From the NCBI RefSeq assembly GCF_031729055.1, contig NZ_JAVMIP010000007.1:1-64000 (forward strand): 64,000 nucleotides of DNA. The letters run 5' to 3'. The position numbers and the translations under genes were made by a program. Source of the stretch: Pseudocalidococcus azoricus BACA0444. GTDB lineage: Bacteria; Cyanobacteriota; Cyanobacteriia; Thermosynechococcales; Thermosynechococcaceae. Positions 46,487 through 55,762 of this stretch are shown one piece after another. The notes under the pieces are model-generated. The model was not told the DNA's origin, did no database searches, and saw only the letters and a program-made list of their open reading frames with translations. Position 1 is the stretch's first letter; every line of letters begins with the position of its first letter.

Positions 46487-48886
46487 TTATCTGGAGTCTT
46501 CACCTTGAGTGAGTTGTCCATACATCGCCCAAATCGCCATCGGACGTAAATACATACAGGCCCGGAACGTTCCTACAGCCGTAATTGCCTCTGGAGTCCG
46601 AAATTGCAGGCCATTGTCATAAATTTGTTGAATTACCGTTTGCGTCAACTTCCAGGCCCCATCTTTCATCCCCATTTGATATAAAAATGCAGCCAGGCCA
46701 TAGTTAATCCCAATCCAAACTTCTAGGGGATGCGTGGCATTTGGTTTTTCTGGTGAGCCATCGGGTAACAGGCCATTCGCCGCACCGAACTTGCCATCGT
46801 GGAATTTTACAAAGCAAACATCATAAACGACTTTTAAGGCTGATTCGGCACATTCAATCGGGACAACATCCGGTAAATTCAACAACCTAGCATAGTATTG
46901 CCCGCAGAGTTGATCCGCCATCACCACTTGGGAATTACTGCCACTATCGAGGCGATAAAACTGACCATTCCAAAGTTTGTCTTGATAGGTGGGGCGGGAT
47001 TGATTGAGCCAGGCCTGCCATTTTTCTTGTTCTAGTTTGGTATTGATTCCCTGTGCTTCTAAACGTTTGGCAATGGCTAAAGCTGCTTCTAAGGCCGCAA
47101 TCCACAGCCCCCCGCAATAGGCACTGACTCCTTTGAGTTGCCAATCGTCATAGGTTTGATCCGGTGCGCCACTATTTTCCGGTAAGCCATCACCATCCGT
47201 ATCAAAAGTTTTCAGGTAATCCAAACTACTGACAACTGAGGGCCAGCAATCGGTTAAAAATTCCAGATCAGTTGCCCCAGTTAATAAGTAATCCCGATAA
47301 ACCAAGAGGACAAAATCGGACGCTAAATCTTTCCAAAGGTTGCAGTCTTGGTAGCTGGTGTAATTACTGGCCTGCCAAGGATGTTCGTTGGGTGCGCCGA
47401 GATCGTGGGGGGTAGCATTGGCAATTTTGCGGGGGGCTTTATGGGCCGTTTCTGGATTGCCTTGATAGTAGTAGCCAATAATTCGCAGCTTGGGGTCTTC
47501 GGTCGGAATCGCTCTGGCAAAGGCCCGCATCACCCCTTTTTCCAATTCTGGCCACAAGTAAAGTAAAGCAAAGGAACCATAGAGTCGAACATCTAAACTT
47601 TCATACCAGCGATAATCTAAACATTCCAAAACCGCATATTGCCCCACAGGATCCGCATCCGTTGCCGCTGTCCATAAACTCCCGCCACTGGTCAGGTCAT
47701 AGAGTTCATTAATCAACGCCATTTTGAACTCATCCGGCCAATCAGAATGCTCAAGAAAGGGTTGCTGCCAGGCCCCGATCTGTTCGCTCCATTTCTGATA
47801 GTTTTCTAAAGCAATTTGGGCAATCGTTTCAGCATTAGTTCCTGAGCGATCAAAGAAATCCGTATAGCGGCGAAAGTAATTAACATCCGGGGCAAACTCG
47901 GTCACAGGTAAATCCCAGGACAAGACAAAGGGAATTTCTTTGGATTCACCCGGAGTCAAGGTAAACCGCACCGCCAAGGCCGCGCCAATTTGTTCAGAAT
48001 CTGTAGCAGGTTGATTGTTTGAAAGATTACTCAGTGAACCATCCCGACTAAACGAATCCCACAGATCAGCCCCATCGCCAACTGGGTTCCAACGGGTATG
48101 ATAGAAAATTTCGAGATCATCTCTCACTGGCACTGAAATAGCCCATTCGCCCTCGCCTTCTTTAATGACCGTATGCGGATCCCGTTGGCGTTGGAGTAAA
48201 CAACTGGCCTGGGTTTCGGATTGATGAAAACGGTTGTAATTCCCCTGACTTTGCCCCAAGCGTGGCGTGTAATCATAAACCGGACTGCCATCATCCCGAA
48301 TCCGAATTTCTGAGGCAGGGGTGGCATTACTAAACCAACCGACCAGATTTTGCCAACTGAGCATAATACTGATCGTAATCGGCTGATCCGTGGGGTTATG
48401 GGCGGCCCAAACAAACACGGCAACGGGATAACTGGTTTCTTGATAGTTATCGGGAATAATCGGCGAAAATTGCTCACAGGTTAACTGGGCCTGGAACACT
48501 CCCTGGTATTCAAACCAACTGCGGGGATAGAGCGCGCCATAGGTGCCTTGATTTTGGGGATACCAATTCCAGGCCCCGAGGGTGCCATCTGACGGCGATT
48601 CAGTACACAAGGCATAGGTCTGGGAGTGATCGCCCCCTTGTTCAAAGATGGAAAATTGACAGCCGGGAATGGTTTGGAAAATATGTTCACCGCCATCCAG
48701 ATGCCAGAGGTTAAAATCTCCCCGTGAGGATCGCCCAATACAGCCCGCGCCAAATCCACCGAGGGGCATGCCGTGCCAAGGGCCATCGTCTAAGTTACTG
48801 GCATAGCGGACGGTGTAAGGCGTTTCCCAACCCTGACCCATGGATCGTTGCCAGGCCTGGGGGGGGATAAAGGGGGGGGCTTGCAA
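46487..48886 (-). CDS. GH116 family glycosidase (glucosylceramidase/beta-glucosidase-like)
   Basis: The 799-residue protein has an N-terminal beta domain (DGPWHGMPLGGFGAGCIGRS, FNLWHLDGGEHIF) and a C-terminal (alpha/alpha)6 domain. The catalytic residues of GH116 are visible: the nucleophile Glu429 in WYESLDVRLYGSF and the acid/base Asp576 in NSGAPDQTYDDW. The family includes human GBA2 and Thermoanaerobacterium TxGH116, which hydrolyse beta-glucosides or glucosylceramide. In cyanobacteria the natural substrate is unknown. The gene stands alone on the minus strand and lacks a signal peptide, so it is predicted to be cytoplasmic. Confidence 0.88.
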   Translation of the reverse strand: MQAPPFIPPQAWQRSMGQGWETPYTVRYASNLDDGPWHGMPLGGFGAGCIGRSSRGDFNLWHLDGGEHIFQTIPGCQFSIFEQGGDHSQTYALCTESPSDGTLGAWNWYPQNQGTYGALYPRSWFEYQGVFQAQLTCEQFSPIIPDNYQETSYPVAVFVWAAHNPTDQPITISIMLSWQNLVGWFSNATPASEIRIRDDGSPVYDYTPRLGQSQGNYNRFHQSETQASCLLQRQRDPHTVIKEGEGEWAISVPVRDDLEIFYHTRWNPVGDGADLWDSFSRDGSLSNLSNNQPATDSEQIGAALAVRFTLTPGESKEIPFVLSWDLPVTEFAPDVNYFRRYTDFFDRSGTNAETIAQIALENYQKWSEQIGAWQQPFLEHSDWPDEFKMALINELYDLTSGGSLWTAATDADPVGQYAVLECLDYRWYESLDVRLYGSFALLYLWPELEKGVMRAFARAIPTEDPKLRIIGYYYQGNPETAHKAPRKIANATPHDLGAPNEHPWQASNYTSYQDCNLWKDLASDFVLLVYRDYLLTGATDLEFLTDCWPSVVSSLDYLKTFDTDGDGLPENSGAPDQTYDDWQLKGVSAYCGGLWIAALEAALAIAKRLEAQGINTKLEQEKWQAWLNQSRPTYQDKLWNGQFYRLDSGSNSQVVMADQLCGQYYARLLNLPDVVPIECAESALKVVYDVCFVKFHDGKFGAANGLLPDGSPEKPNATHPLEVWIGINYGLAAFLYQMGMKDGAWKLTQTVIQQIYDNGLQFRTPEAITAVGTFRACMYLRPMAIWAMYGQLTQGEDSR

Positions 48887-49011
48887 GTTGATCTCCAGTA
48901 GGGCTAACGCTGCCAGACTGTTATTTTAAGGCCAAGACTCAAATATTGACGGTTCTCAGAGGTATTGATTAGCCGTCTAAGGACACTGGCAATGATTGAT
49001 CCCTAAACAAA

Positions 49012-49121
49012 ATAGCGTTACCCCTGCTGCTAACGGTCGGCCCCTAGGAAATACTCACTCGGAAACAGTTGTTAAACCTAATTGTCCCCTATGGAACCTT
49101 GCCAGGATGGAGTAACGCTAT
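49012..49121. mobile_element. MITE-like element with perfect 10-bp inverted ends
   Basis: The 362-bp gap between the GH116 gene and hsp20 contains ATAGCGTTAC at 49012-49021 and its exact inverted copy GTAACGCTAT at 49112-49121, with 90 bp between. These ends resemble those of the element at 26726-26827 (GGCGTTAC...TAACGCTAT), but the interiors show no similarity. No reading frame is present. It looks like a non-autonomous element. Nothing else was recognised in this gap. Confidence 0.5.
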
Positions 49122-49248
49122 GATTAATTGATGTCTCAGTAATTAACAGGTTTAATTTGGGTGAGAGCAAGAAGATCAGGATCGTTTTACAGGCCTGTAT
49201 TGAGAAAGAAATAGGGAACACCATCAAAGCAGAAAAAAAGAACCTTGA

Positions 49249-49695
49249 TTATTGAGATTGAGGCAAGCTAACTCGAATCACTTTATTTTTTTCTTCTTCT
49301 GCTTTGGGCAGCGTCAGACGGAGAATGCCATCTTTATAGTCAGCCGCCACATTTTGATGATCCACCCGGCCGGGGAGCGGAATCACCCGTTGGAATTTGC
49401 CATAGTGGAACTCAGTCCGAGTCATGCCGCCTTCTTCGACTTTGGTTTCAGATTTCCGTTCACCAGAGATCGAAATAGCACTAGCAGTGGCTTGGATATC
49501 CAAATCTTCCGATTTAATGCCGGGTAATTCTAAGCGCAACTCATAGGCTTCGGGAGTTTCTGTGAGTTCGGCTTTGGGGGAAAATGCCAGGCCAACACCA
49601 TCGGTTTGACTAGACGACAAACTATCAAAGATGCGATTTAATTCTCGTTGCATTTCATCAATTTCTCGAAAGGGTTGCCAACGAACAAGAGCCAT
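49249..49695 (-). CDS. Small heat shock protein Hsp20
   Basis: This alpha-crystallin chaperone binds unfolding proteins and, in cyanobacteria (Hsp17/HspA), also protects thylakoid membranes and phycobilisomes. The product is 148 residues from MALVRWQPFREID, preceded by AAAAAAGGAGCGTGTTGATT, which contains the ribosome binding site GGAG. The core domain is visible as YELRLELPGIKSEDLDIQAT, ISISGERKSET and GRVDHQNVAADYKDGILRLTLPKAE. The C terminus IRVSLPQ resembles the IxI/V-type tail that helps assemble oligomers. The frame is also open to an ATG three codons upstream. The start region may be held in a short hairpin. Confidence 0.92.
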   Translation of the reverse strand: MALVRWQPFREIDEMQRELNRIFDSLSSSQTDGVGLAFSPKAELTETPEAYELRLELPGIKSEDLDIQATASAISISGERKSETKVEEGGMTRTEFHYGKFQRVIPLPGRVDHQNVAADYKDGILRLTLPKAEEEKNKVIRVSLPQSQ

Positions 49696-49704
49696 AATCA
49701 ACAC

Positions 49705-49722
49705 GCTCCTTTTTTGAGCTAA
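49705..49722 (-). promoter_or_regulatory. Possible RNA-thermometer hairpin at the hsp20 start
   Basis: In the hsp20 leader GCTC lies six or seven A/G bases before GAGC, which overlaps the GGAG ribosome binding site. Pairing would make a short hairpin hiding the site at low temperature. The stem is only four base pairs, so this is weak. It recalls the short thermometer of Synechocystis hsp17. Confidence 0.25.
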
Positions 49723-49917
49723 CCTACATTCTTAATCTAGGTGATTCTGGGGATGATCTAAGTTCGGTTTTACCCCCAGGCCCGTTTTGGATCACCGTAC
49801 TCAATTGTTAAGTTCTTGTCATCAATAGATTGGTTTCGCCGAAGCTTTAGGGTATCTTAAAGTTATCAACAATAAATTTTTATTGCACCTCGTTCACCAT
49901 GAGAAGGCTGGTTCGGC

Positions 49918-52656
49918 GTGGATATTGCTCTGTGTCACGTCACCGCAGATTTTGACACCCTCGGGGCCGCGGCCGGCTTAGCCTATCTTCATCCAGGTAC
50001 ACGGATTGTCTTAACGGGTGGGGCCCATCCCCGAGTTAAAGATTTTCTGGCACTGTATCGGGACGAGTTGCCCATCATTGCCGCCCGCGCAGTTGAGCCA
50101 GGCCGGATTCAAAAACTTTGGATTGTGGATACCCAGGCCCGGCAACTCCTCGGAACCGCCACACCCTGGCTAGAGCAACCCCACGTAGAAATTGTTGTTT
50201 ACGATCATCACCTTGCCCAGAAGAGCGATTTACCTCCACATCAGGCCATCATCGAACCTGTGGGGGCCACCAGTACCCTGATTAGTGAAATTCTTCAGGG
50301 CGAGGGGATAGCCTTAACACCCGCAGTTGCAACGGTGCTAGCCCTGGGAATCCATGCCGATACGGGTTCTTTAACCTTTGAAGCGACTACGCCGCGAGAT
50401 GCAGCCGCCTTGGCCTGGCTATTGCAACAGGGGGCCAACCAACTCACCATCCAAGAATTTGCCGCGGCTGGCCTGGAACGGGACTTACAACCCCTCCTCC
50501 ATGCGGGCTTAGAACAACTCCAGCAAGAAACGATCCAAGGCTATGTGGTCAGTTGGGTTCTGCTGGAAACAAGACAGTATTTACCCGGCCTCTCCTCCTT
50601 AGTTTCCGCTTTGACCAGTACCAGCGAAAGTGATGTCTGCTTGTTAGGCCATGCCTATCGTTGGCAAGAAGCGGGCTGTCATTTGGCGATCATTGGTCGG
50701 AGTCAAATTCCCGGCCTAGACCTGGCTGAACTGTTCCAACCCCTCGGTGGTGGTGGCCATGCCCAGGCCGCAGCCGTAACCGTCAAAACCCCTGATCCCC
50801 AAACCGTTCTCAAAACCCTCTGGTTGCAAATCAAAGCTGCCATTCCCGCTGCCCCCACCGCCCAAATTTTGATGTCGGCCCCGGTTCGCACGATTCGCCC
50901 AGACAGTCCCATTGACCAGGCCCACCGAGTCTTATTACGCTATGGCCATTCCGGCTTGTCAGTTGTCACCGATAGCGGTGATTTAGTCGGGGTGATTTCC
51001 CGCCGAGACTTGGATATTGCCTTGCATCATGGGTTTGGTCACGCGCCGGTGAAAGGGTATATGAAAAAGCCCGTCCGCACCATTGCCCCCCAAACCCCCC
51101 TGAACGAGATTCAACACTTGATGGTGACCTATGACATTGGACGACTCCCTGTAGTAGATTCACAGCGGGGCCTGGTGGGGATTGTCACCCGGACTGATGT
51201 TCTCCGCCAACTCTATCAACTCCATCGCCCTAAGCAGCCTGTGGATCAACCACCCCATTACCTACCCGCCGACTGGTTAACTGGGTTCCCACCGGGCCTG
51301 GGAGAGATTTTAGTCACCGCCGCGACCCTAGCCCAAAATCACGGCTGGCAGTTATATCTAGTCGGTGGGGCTGTCCGGGATTACTTTTTGCGACTTCAGG
51401 ATCCTGGTTACAGGCCCCCAGTGCGGGAATTTGACCTGGTGGTGGATGGGATGGATCAGATGCAACAAACTGGGGCCGGAGTCGTCCTAGCCCAGGCCTT
51501 GCAAGTCCATTATCCCGAAACGGAACTCCAAGTCTATGGGCAATTTCAAACGGCCGCCTTGCATTGGCCCCAGGGATGCCAACATTCGCGCTTTGCTGTT
51601 GATATTGCCACAGCCCGCAGTGAGTTTTACCCCTATCCCGCCGCGCACCCGGAAGTTACCGCCAGTTCGATCCGCCAAGATCTGTACCGCCGTGATTTTA
51701 CGATTAACGCCCTCGCGATTCGCCTCACCTCCCCCCAGGCCGGGGAACTGCTGGACTTTTTTGGTGGTTGGCAGGATTTACAGACTAAGCAAATTCGTGT
51801 TTTGCATCCCAACAGTTTTATTGAAGATCCAACTCGGATTTTTCGGGCCGTCCGCTTTGCCGTCCGCTTAGGGTTTCAATTGGAGCCAGGCAGTCAAGAC
51901 CTGATTCAATATGCCCTCACCAGTGGGGTGTTTGATGTTGTGCCACAGCGAGACCAAAAACGTCCCTCCCTCCAAAGCCGCCTCCGCAATGAACTGCGCT
52001 ATATTTTCCAACTGCACATGGGGGCGACCGACTCCTTTCCTGGGGAAAAGGCCCTAGGACAATTAGTGCAACTGAATGCCCTCCAATGTCTCCATCCCCA
52101 AATTGTTATTCCCCCTGATTTATGGAGCCGGTTATCCTGGGCCTGGTCTTGGCTGGAGGCTTACGGATCCCCAAGTGAGCAACAGGGGGCCTGGGAAATC
52201 TTACTCACGGTATTACTGGCGGCGCTCTGCCCAACCTCACCGCTCCCAGAACTGGACAACCTCCCCCTGCTGATGGCCGAACAACTGCATCTCTCTGGCC
52301 CCGCCCAGGCCCGTTTAGCTGCCCTGCCGCATCACCTTGCCCTCTTATCGGAACTAACCCAAGCATCCCCCCGCGCCAGTCAACTCTGCCAGGCCTGGGA
52401 TCCTTTGCACCTTGGAGATCTCATCCTCATTGGTAGTGAACTCCCCACAGCCCGAGGGTTAATTGCCCAATATCTGACCCAGTGGCGAAACTTTCGACCC
52501 CCGCTGACTGGCCATGATCTCCAAAACCTGGGTTATCCCCGCGGCCCCCGCTTTGCGGAAATTCTCAACGCCCTGCGAATTGCTGGTTTAGACGGAGTTG
52601 TCACTTCCAAAGAAAAAGCATTGGCCTGGGTGGAGAGGAACTTTCCCTTAACTTAA
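49918..52656 (+). CDS. DHH-CBS-tRNA nucleotidyltransferase fusion protein
   Basis: The 912-residue protein starts with a GTG. Its N-terminal DHH/DHHA1 phosphoesterase domain has DFDTLGAAAG (Asp11, Asp13), Asp71 in IVDTQ and the DHH triad (96-98), with GGGGHAQAA near residue 280. Two CBS domains follow (about 315-430: VRTIRPDSPIDQAHRVLL, VRTIAPQTPLNEIQHLM). The C-terminal half is a class II nucleotidyltransferase with LVGGAVRDYF (481-490), EFDLVVDG (504-511) and RRDFTINALAIRL. This layout is known for A-adding tRNA nucleotidyltransferases in some bacteria, where CC- and A-adding activities are split. CBS domains may sense adenine nucleotides. Confidence 0.85.
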   Translation: MDIALCHVTADFDTLGAAAGLAYLHPGTRIVLTGGAHPRVKDFLALYRDELPIIAARAVEPGRIQKLWIVDTQARQLLGTATPWLEQPHVEIVVYDHHLAQKSDLPPHQAIIEPVGATSTLISEILQGEGIALTPAVATVLALGIHADTGSLTFEATTPRDAAALAWLLQQGANQLTIQEFAAAGLERDLQPLLHAGLEQLQQETIQGYVVSWVLLETRQYLPGLSSLVSALTSTSESDVCLLGHAYRWQEAGCHLAIIGRSQIPGLDLAELFQPLGGGGHAQAAAVTVKTPDPQTVLKTLWLQIKAAIPAAPTAQILMSAPVRTIRPDSPIDQAHRVLLRYGHSGLSVVTDSGDLVGVISRRDLDIALHHGFGHAPVKGYMKKPVRTIAPQTPLNEIQHLMVTYDIGRLPVVDSQRGLVGIVTRTDVLRQLYQLHRPKQPVDQPPHYLPADWLTGFPPGLGEILVTAATLAQNHGWQLYLVGGAVRDYFLRLQDPGYRPPVREFDLVVDGMDQMQQTGAGVVLAQALQVHYPETELQVYGQFQTAALHWPQGCQHSRFAVDIATARSEFYPYPAAHPEVTASSIRQDLYRRDFTINALAIRLTSPQAGELLDFFGGWQDLQTKQIRVLHPNSFIEDPTRIFRAVRFAVRLGFQLEPGSQDLIQYALTSGVFDVVPQRDQKRPSLQSRLRNELRYIFQLHMGATDSFPGEKALGQLVQLNALQCLHPQIVIPPDLWSRLSWAWSWLEAYGSPSEQQGAWEILLTVLLAALCPTSPLPELDNLPLLMAEQLHLSGPAQARLAALPHHLALLSELTQASPRASQLCQAWDPLHLGDLILIGSELPTARGLIAQYLTQWRNFRPPLTGHDLQNLGYPRGPRFAEILNALRIAGLDGVVTSKEKALAWVERNFPLT

Positions 52657-52671
52657 CCTGGGTTTTATGGT

Positions 52672-52677
52672 TATAAT
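52672..52677 (+). promoter_or_regulatory. Candidate -10 element (TATAAT) for tRNA-Phe
   Basis: A perfect TATAAT lies 17 bp before the tRNA-Phe 5' end. A TTAACT hexamer stands about 18 bp upstream of it and could serve as a weak -35 box. Confidence 0.35.
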
Positions 52678-52694
52678 CATAAAGCCCTTTTTAA

Positions 52695-52767
52695 GCCGGG
52701 ATAGCTCAGTTGGTAGAGCAGTGGACTGAAAATCCACGTGTCACCAGTTCAAGTCTGGTTCCTGGCA
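52695..52767 (+). tRNA. tRNA-Phe (GAA)
   Basis: The 73-nt sequence forms a cloverleaf: acceptor GCCGGGA with TCCTGGC (one G-U pair), D arm GCTCAGTTGGTAGAGC, anticodon stem GTGGA/TCCAC with loop CTGAAAA (anticodon GAA), and T arm CCAGTTCAAGTCTGG. CCA is not encoded. A copy of the dispersed element follows 14 bp downstream. Confidence 0.95.
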
Positions 52768-52780
52768 TCTTAATCTATAG

Positions 52781-52876
52781 TCTTAGGCAGACTGTTCTGA
52801 GAGAGTCAAAATCTTAAAAAGACTGCCCTGCAAGCATTTTCTGACTTGTCCCCCTCTCACCTTCAATGAGTCACGC
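52781..52876 (-). repeat. Dispersed ~100-bp element, copy 3
   Basis: The reverse complement of this stretch begins GCGTGACTCATTGAAGG and ends AACAGTCTGCCTAAGA. It aligns without gaps to 26726-26827 with about 84% identity. It sits between tRNA-Phe and the 3' end of ftsH. Confidence 0.7.
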
Positions 52877-52884
52877 TGTATAAA

Positions 52885-52925
52885 AATAAAAATCCCCCAG
52901 GCCTGGTGACATGAGGGAGGAGAAA
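52885..52925 (-). terminator. ftsH: Possible rho-independent terminator of ftsH
   Basis: Downstream of the ftsH stop, the minus strand reads CCTCC, then 15 bases, GGGGG, then ATTTTTATTTTTA. The stem includes a CCAGGCCTGG palindrome in its loop region and is followed by the T-rich run. The fold is plausible but not strong. Confidence 0.35.
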
Positions 52926-52947
52926 CTTAGTAGGAGTAATTTAGGGC

Positions 52948-54843
52948 TTAAATCTGGGGCACAAAGCGCTCCTTATCGGGAACGACCGTATATTCGGCCA
53001 CGATTTGCCGGAACTCTTCCCCATCAATGGTTTCCTTGTCAATTAACAAATCTACTAGGCGGTCAATTACATCCCGATTTTCCCGGACAATTTTGACGGC
53101 CAGTTCATAGCTGTGTTGAATTAGCTCCCGAACTTGGGCATCAATCCGAGCGGCAATTTCTTCGGAATACTCGGAGCGAGAGACCAAATCCCGCCCGAGG
53201 AAGACTTCGCCATTTTGGGTTTCCAAAGACAGGGGGCCTAAATCGGACATGCCAAAGCGAGTTACCATTTGCCGCGCCATCCCGGTTACTTGCTGCAAGT
53301 CACCGCCGGCCCCCGTGGTCACTTCCGAATCCCCAAAGACGACATATTCCGCCGCCCGACCGCCTAAAGCACCCGCCATGCGCGAGGTTAACTGAGAGCG
53401 AGAAATTAAACCGGAGTCTTCCGAGGGCATGAACCAGGTTAAACCACGGGCCTGGCCACGGGGAACGAGGGTCACTTTTTGCACCGGGTCATGATCTTTC
53501 AGGAGAGTACCGACAATGGCATGGCCAACTTCGTGATAGGCAATCAGGCGCTTGCTTTTCCCATCCACTAACGGCGTGCCTTCCATCCCGGCTACGACCC
53601 GATCCACAGCATCATCAATTTCTAGCATCGTGATCGCCGATTTCCGCCGCCGGGCCGTCAAGATTGCCGCTTCATTCAGGAGGTTAGCCAAATCAGCCCC
53701 AGTGAATCCGGGTGTCCGGCGGGCAATGGCCTCTAGGGAAACTTGTTCAGCCAGTTTTTTGTTCCGGGCATGGACATTGAGAATCGAGAGCCGGCCTTTG
53801 ATATCGGGGGCATCTACGGTGACTTGGCGATCAAACCGGCCGGGACGTAAAAGCGCGGAATCCAAAACATCGGGGCGGTTTGTGGCGGCGATGATGATAA
53901 TCCCAGTGTTCCCTTCAAAGCCATCCATTTCGGTCAGGAGTTGGTTCAGGGTTTGTTCCCGTTCATCGTTACCCCCGCCAATACCCGCACCCCGTTGCCG
54001 ACCGACCGCATCAATTTCATCAATGAAGATCAAACAGGGGGCATTTTCCTTGGCTTTTTTGAACAGGTCACGGACACGGGAAGCCCCGACCCCAACAAAC
54101 ATCTCGACAAATTCTGAACCCGAAATCGAGAAAAATGGCACGCCCGCTTCCCCGGCAATGGCTTTAGCGAGCATGGTTTTTCCGGTTCCTGGCGGCCCAA
54201 CGAGTAAGACCCCTTTGGGAATTTTGGCTCCCACGGCGGTGAATTTTTCCGGCTTTTTCAGGAAGGTAACAACTTCTTCGAGTTCTTCTTTAGCTTCATC
54301 GACACCCGCGACATCATCAAACATCACGCCAGTTTTAGCTTCCATTTGAAAGCGAGCCCGAGATTTACCAAAACTCATGGCCTGGCCTGGGCCACCGGGC
54401 ATATTATTAGACCGCCGGAATAAGAAGAAAAGGCCTGTAATCAACAAGACTGGAAAAATGAGATTACCCAACAGCCCCCAAACCGCACCGTCATTCCGGG
54501 CTGGGTGAACATCTAAGTCAATGTGCTGGTCGCGTAACTTAGTAATGAACTGGGGACTGGCACCGGGCATATCAACTCTGACGCGTAACGGCCGCCCACC
54601 CGTGATTTCTGGATCAGACACTTCCACAATCGCTGTGCGTCCGCCATCGAATAAGTCCACTTTACTGATCCGCTGATTATCCAAATAATCCAGGAAGCGG
54701 CCATAGCTCATGCGGGTACTGGCGGTGTTTACCGGGGGTTGCTGCTGGCTGGGAATGACATTAAAGGCCCCCTGCCAAATAAAGAATCCAATAATAAGGG
54801 CCGGTAAAAGCCATAACAGTGCTGTTTTCCACGGAAATTTCAT
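52948..54843 (-). CDS. ftsH: ATP-dependent zinc metalloprotease FtsH
   Basis: FtsH is a hexameric membrane protease; in cyanobacteria such proteases degrade damaged D1 in photosystem II repair. The 631-residue product has an N-terminal transmembrane helix, a lumenal/periplasmic domain, a second helix (about residues 122-140), the AAA+ domain with Walker A GPPGTGKT, Walker [12 protein letters not shown] and the SRH region [19 protein letters not shown], and the peptidase domain with HEVGH (His437, Glu438, His441). Several paralogs (FtsH1-4) exist in cyanobacteria; which one this is cannot be told safely here. The 3' end is followed by a dispersed element and tRNA-Phe. Confidence 0.96.
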   Translation of the reverse strand: MKFPWKTALLWLLPALIIGFFIWQGAFNVIPSQQQPPVNTASTRMSYGRFLDYLDNQRISKVDLFDGGRTAIVEVSDPEITGGRPLRVRVDMPGASPQFITKLRDQHIDLDVHPARNDGAVWGLLGNLIFPVLLITGLFFLFRRSNNMPGGPGQAMSFGKSRARFQMEAKTGVMFDDVAGVDEAKEELEEVVTFLKKPEKFTAVGAKIPKGVLLVGPPGTGKTMLAKAIAGEAGVPFFSISGSEFVEMFVGVGASRVRDLFKKAKENAPCLIFIDEIDAVGRQRGAGIGGGNDEREQTLNQLLTEMDGFEGNTGIIIIAATNRPDVLDSALLRPGRFDRQVTVDAPDIKGRLSILNVHARNKKLAEQVSLEAIARRTPGFTGADLANLLNEAAILTARRRKSAITMLEIDDAVDRVVAGMEGTPLVDGKSKRLIAYHEVGHAIVGTLLKDHDPVQKVTLVPRGQARGLTWFMPSEDSGLISRSQLTSRMAGALGGRAAEYVVFGDSEVTTGAGGDLQQVTGMARQMVTRFGMSDLGPLSLETQNGEVFLGRDLVSRSEYSEEIAARIDAQVRELIQHSYELAVKIVRENRDVIDRLVDLLIDKETIDGEEFRQIVAEYTVVPDKERFVPQI

Positions 54844-55009
54844 AGGGCAATGCCACCGAGATGATACGGTTCTTAATCAAATTTAACTTAATTCTCAGAA
54901 TTGTCACAACTTAGGAGTGGGAGAAATATTTTTAGATTGGGATTAATCCAGGCCTGGGAAAGTTGCTTAGAATGAGAAGGTGAATGTAAACAGATGTAAC
55001 GTGATTCTC

Positions 55010-55708
55010 ATGAATGCCCCCTTGGTTGAAATCTCTGAAAAACTCGACAGCCAAAATTCCCGTGATCGGATGCTTGCCCTGGCGGCGTTGCGGGATGTTC
55101 CGGCGGTGGATGCGGTGCCACTGATTAAAAAAGTCTTGCAGGATGAGGTGTTACAGATTCGCTCAATGGCGGTGTTTGCCTTGGGGATTAAACAAACTCC
55201 AGAGTGTTATGGCATTCTGGTTAATTTACTGGAAAATGAGTCCGATTATGGGATTCGGGCCGATGCAGCCGGGGCATTGGGGTATTTAGAAGATGGACGG
55301 GCCTTTGAACCCCTGGCCCGCGCCTTTTATGAGGATACGGATTGGCTAGTGCGGTTCAGTGCAGCAGTATCCTTGGGGAATTTACGGGATCCTCGCGGCT
55401 ATGAAGTTTTGCTTGAAGCTCTCAAATCCGATGACATTCTCCTGCTACAAGGGGCGATTGCTGCTTTAGGGGAAATTGGGAATCCTGCGGCTGTGCCTCA
55501 TATCTTGAAGTTTGTCCAGGCCGAGGATTGGCTCTTACGGCAACGGGTGGCAGAAAGTTTAGGGTTTCTGGGGGATATGAAAGCCGAGTCTGCGCTGAAA
55601 TACTTAGCTAAGGATGATCACCCTCAAGTCAAAGCTGCGGCTGAAATTTCCCTCGAGAGATTAAGCCAGGCCAAGACACCCTCTTCACCTGTAGATTCCG
55701 GTCACTGA
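55010..55708 (+). CDS. HEAT/PBS-lyase-repeat protein
   Basis: The protein is 232 residues from the ATG at MNAPLVEISEKLD; a GTG ten codons upstream is less likely. It consists of about six tandem helical repeats with the HEAT/PBS-lyase pattern, such as VPLIKKVLQDEVLQIRSMAV, GIRADAAGALGYLEDG, LVRFSAAVSLGNLRDP and LLRQRVAESLGFLGDM. Such repeats occur in phycobilin lyases of the CpcE/F type and in many scaffold proteins. It lacks partner genes for phycobiliproteins, so a lyase role is not supported here. The gene faces the BtuF-like gene convergently. Confidence 0.8.
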   Translation: MNAPLVEISEKLDSQNSRDRMLALAALRDVPAVDAVPLIKKVLQDEVLQIRSMAVFALGIKQTPECYGILVNLLENESDYGIRADAAGALGYLEDGRAFEPLARAFYEDTDWLVRFSAAVSLGNLRDPRGYEVLLEALKSDDILLLQGAIAALGEIGNPAAVPHILKFVQAEDWLLRQRVAESLGFLGDMKAESALKYLAKDDHPQVKAAAEISLERLSQAKTPSSPVDSGH

Positions 55709-55762
55709 GCTTAGGCCTGCGGTCTATTTTTATAAAGGAACTAGAAATAACGCTCAGGGTTT

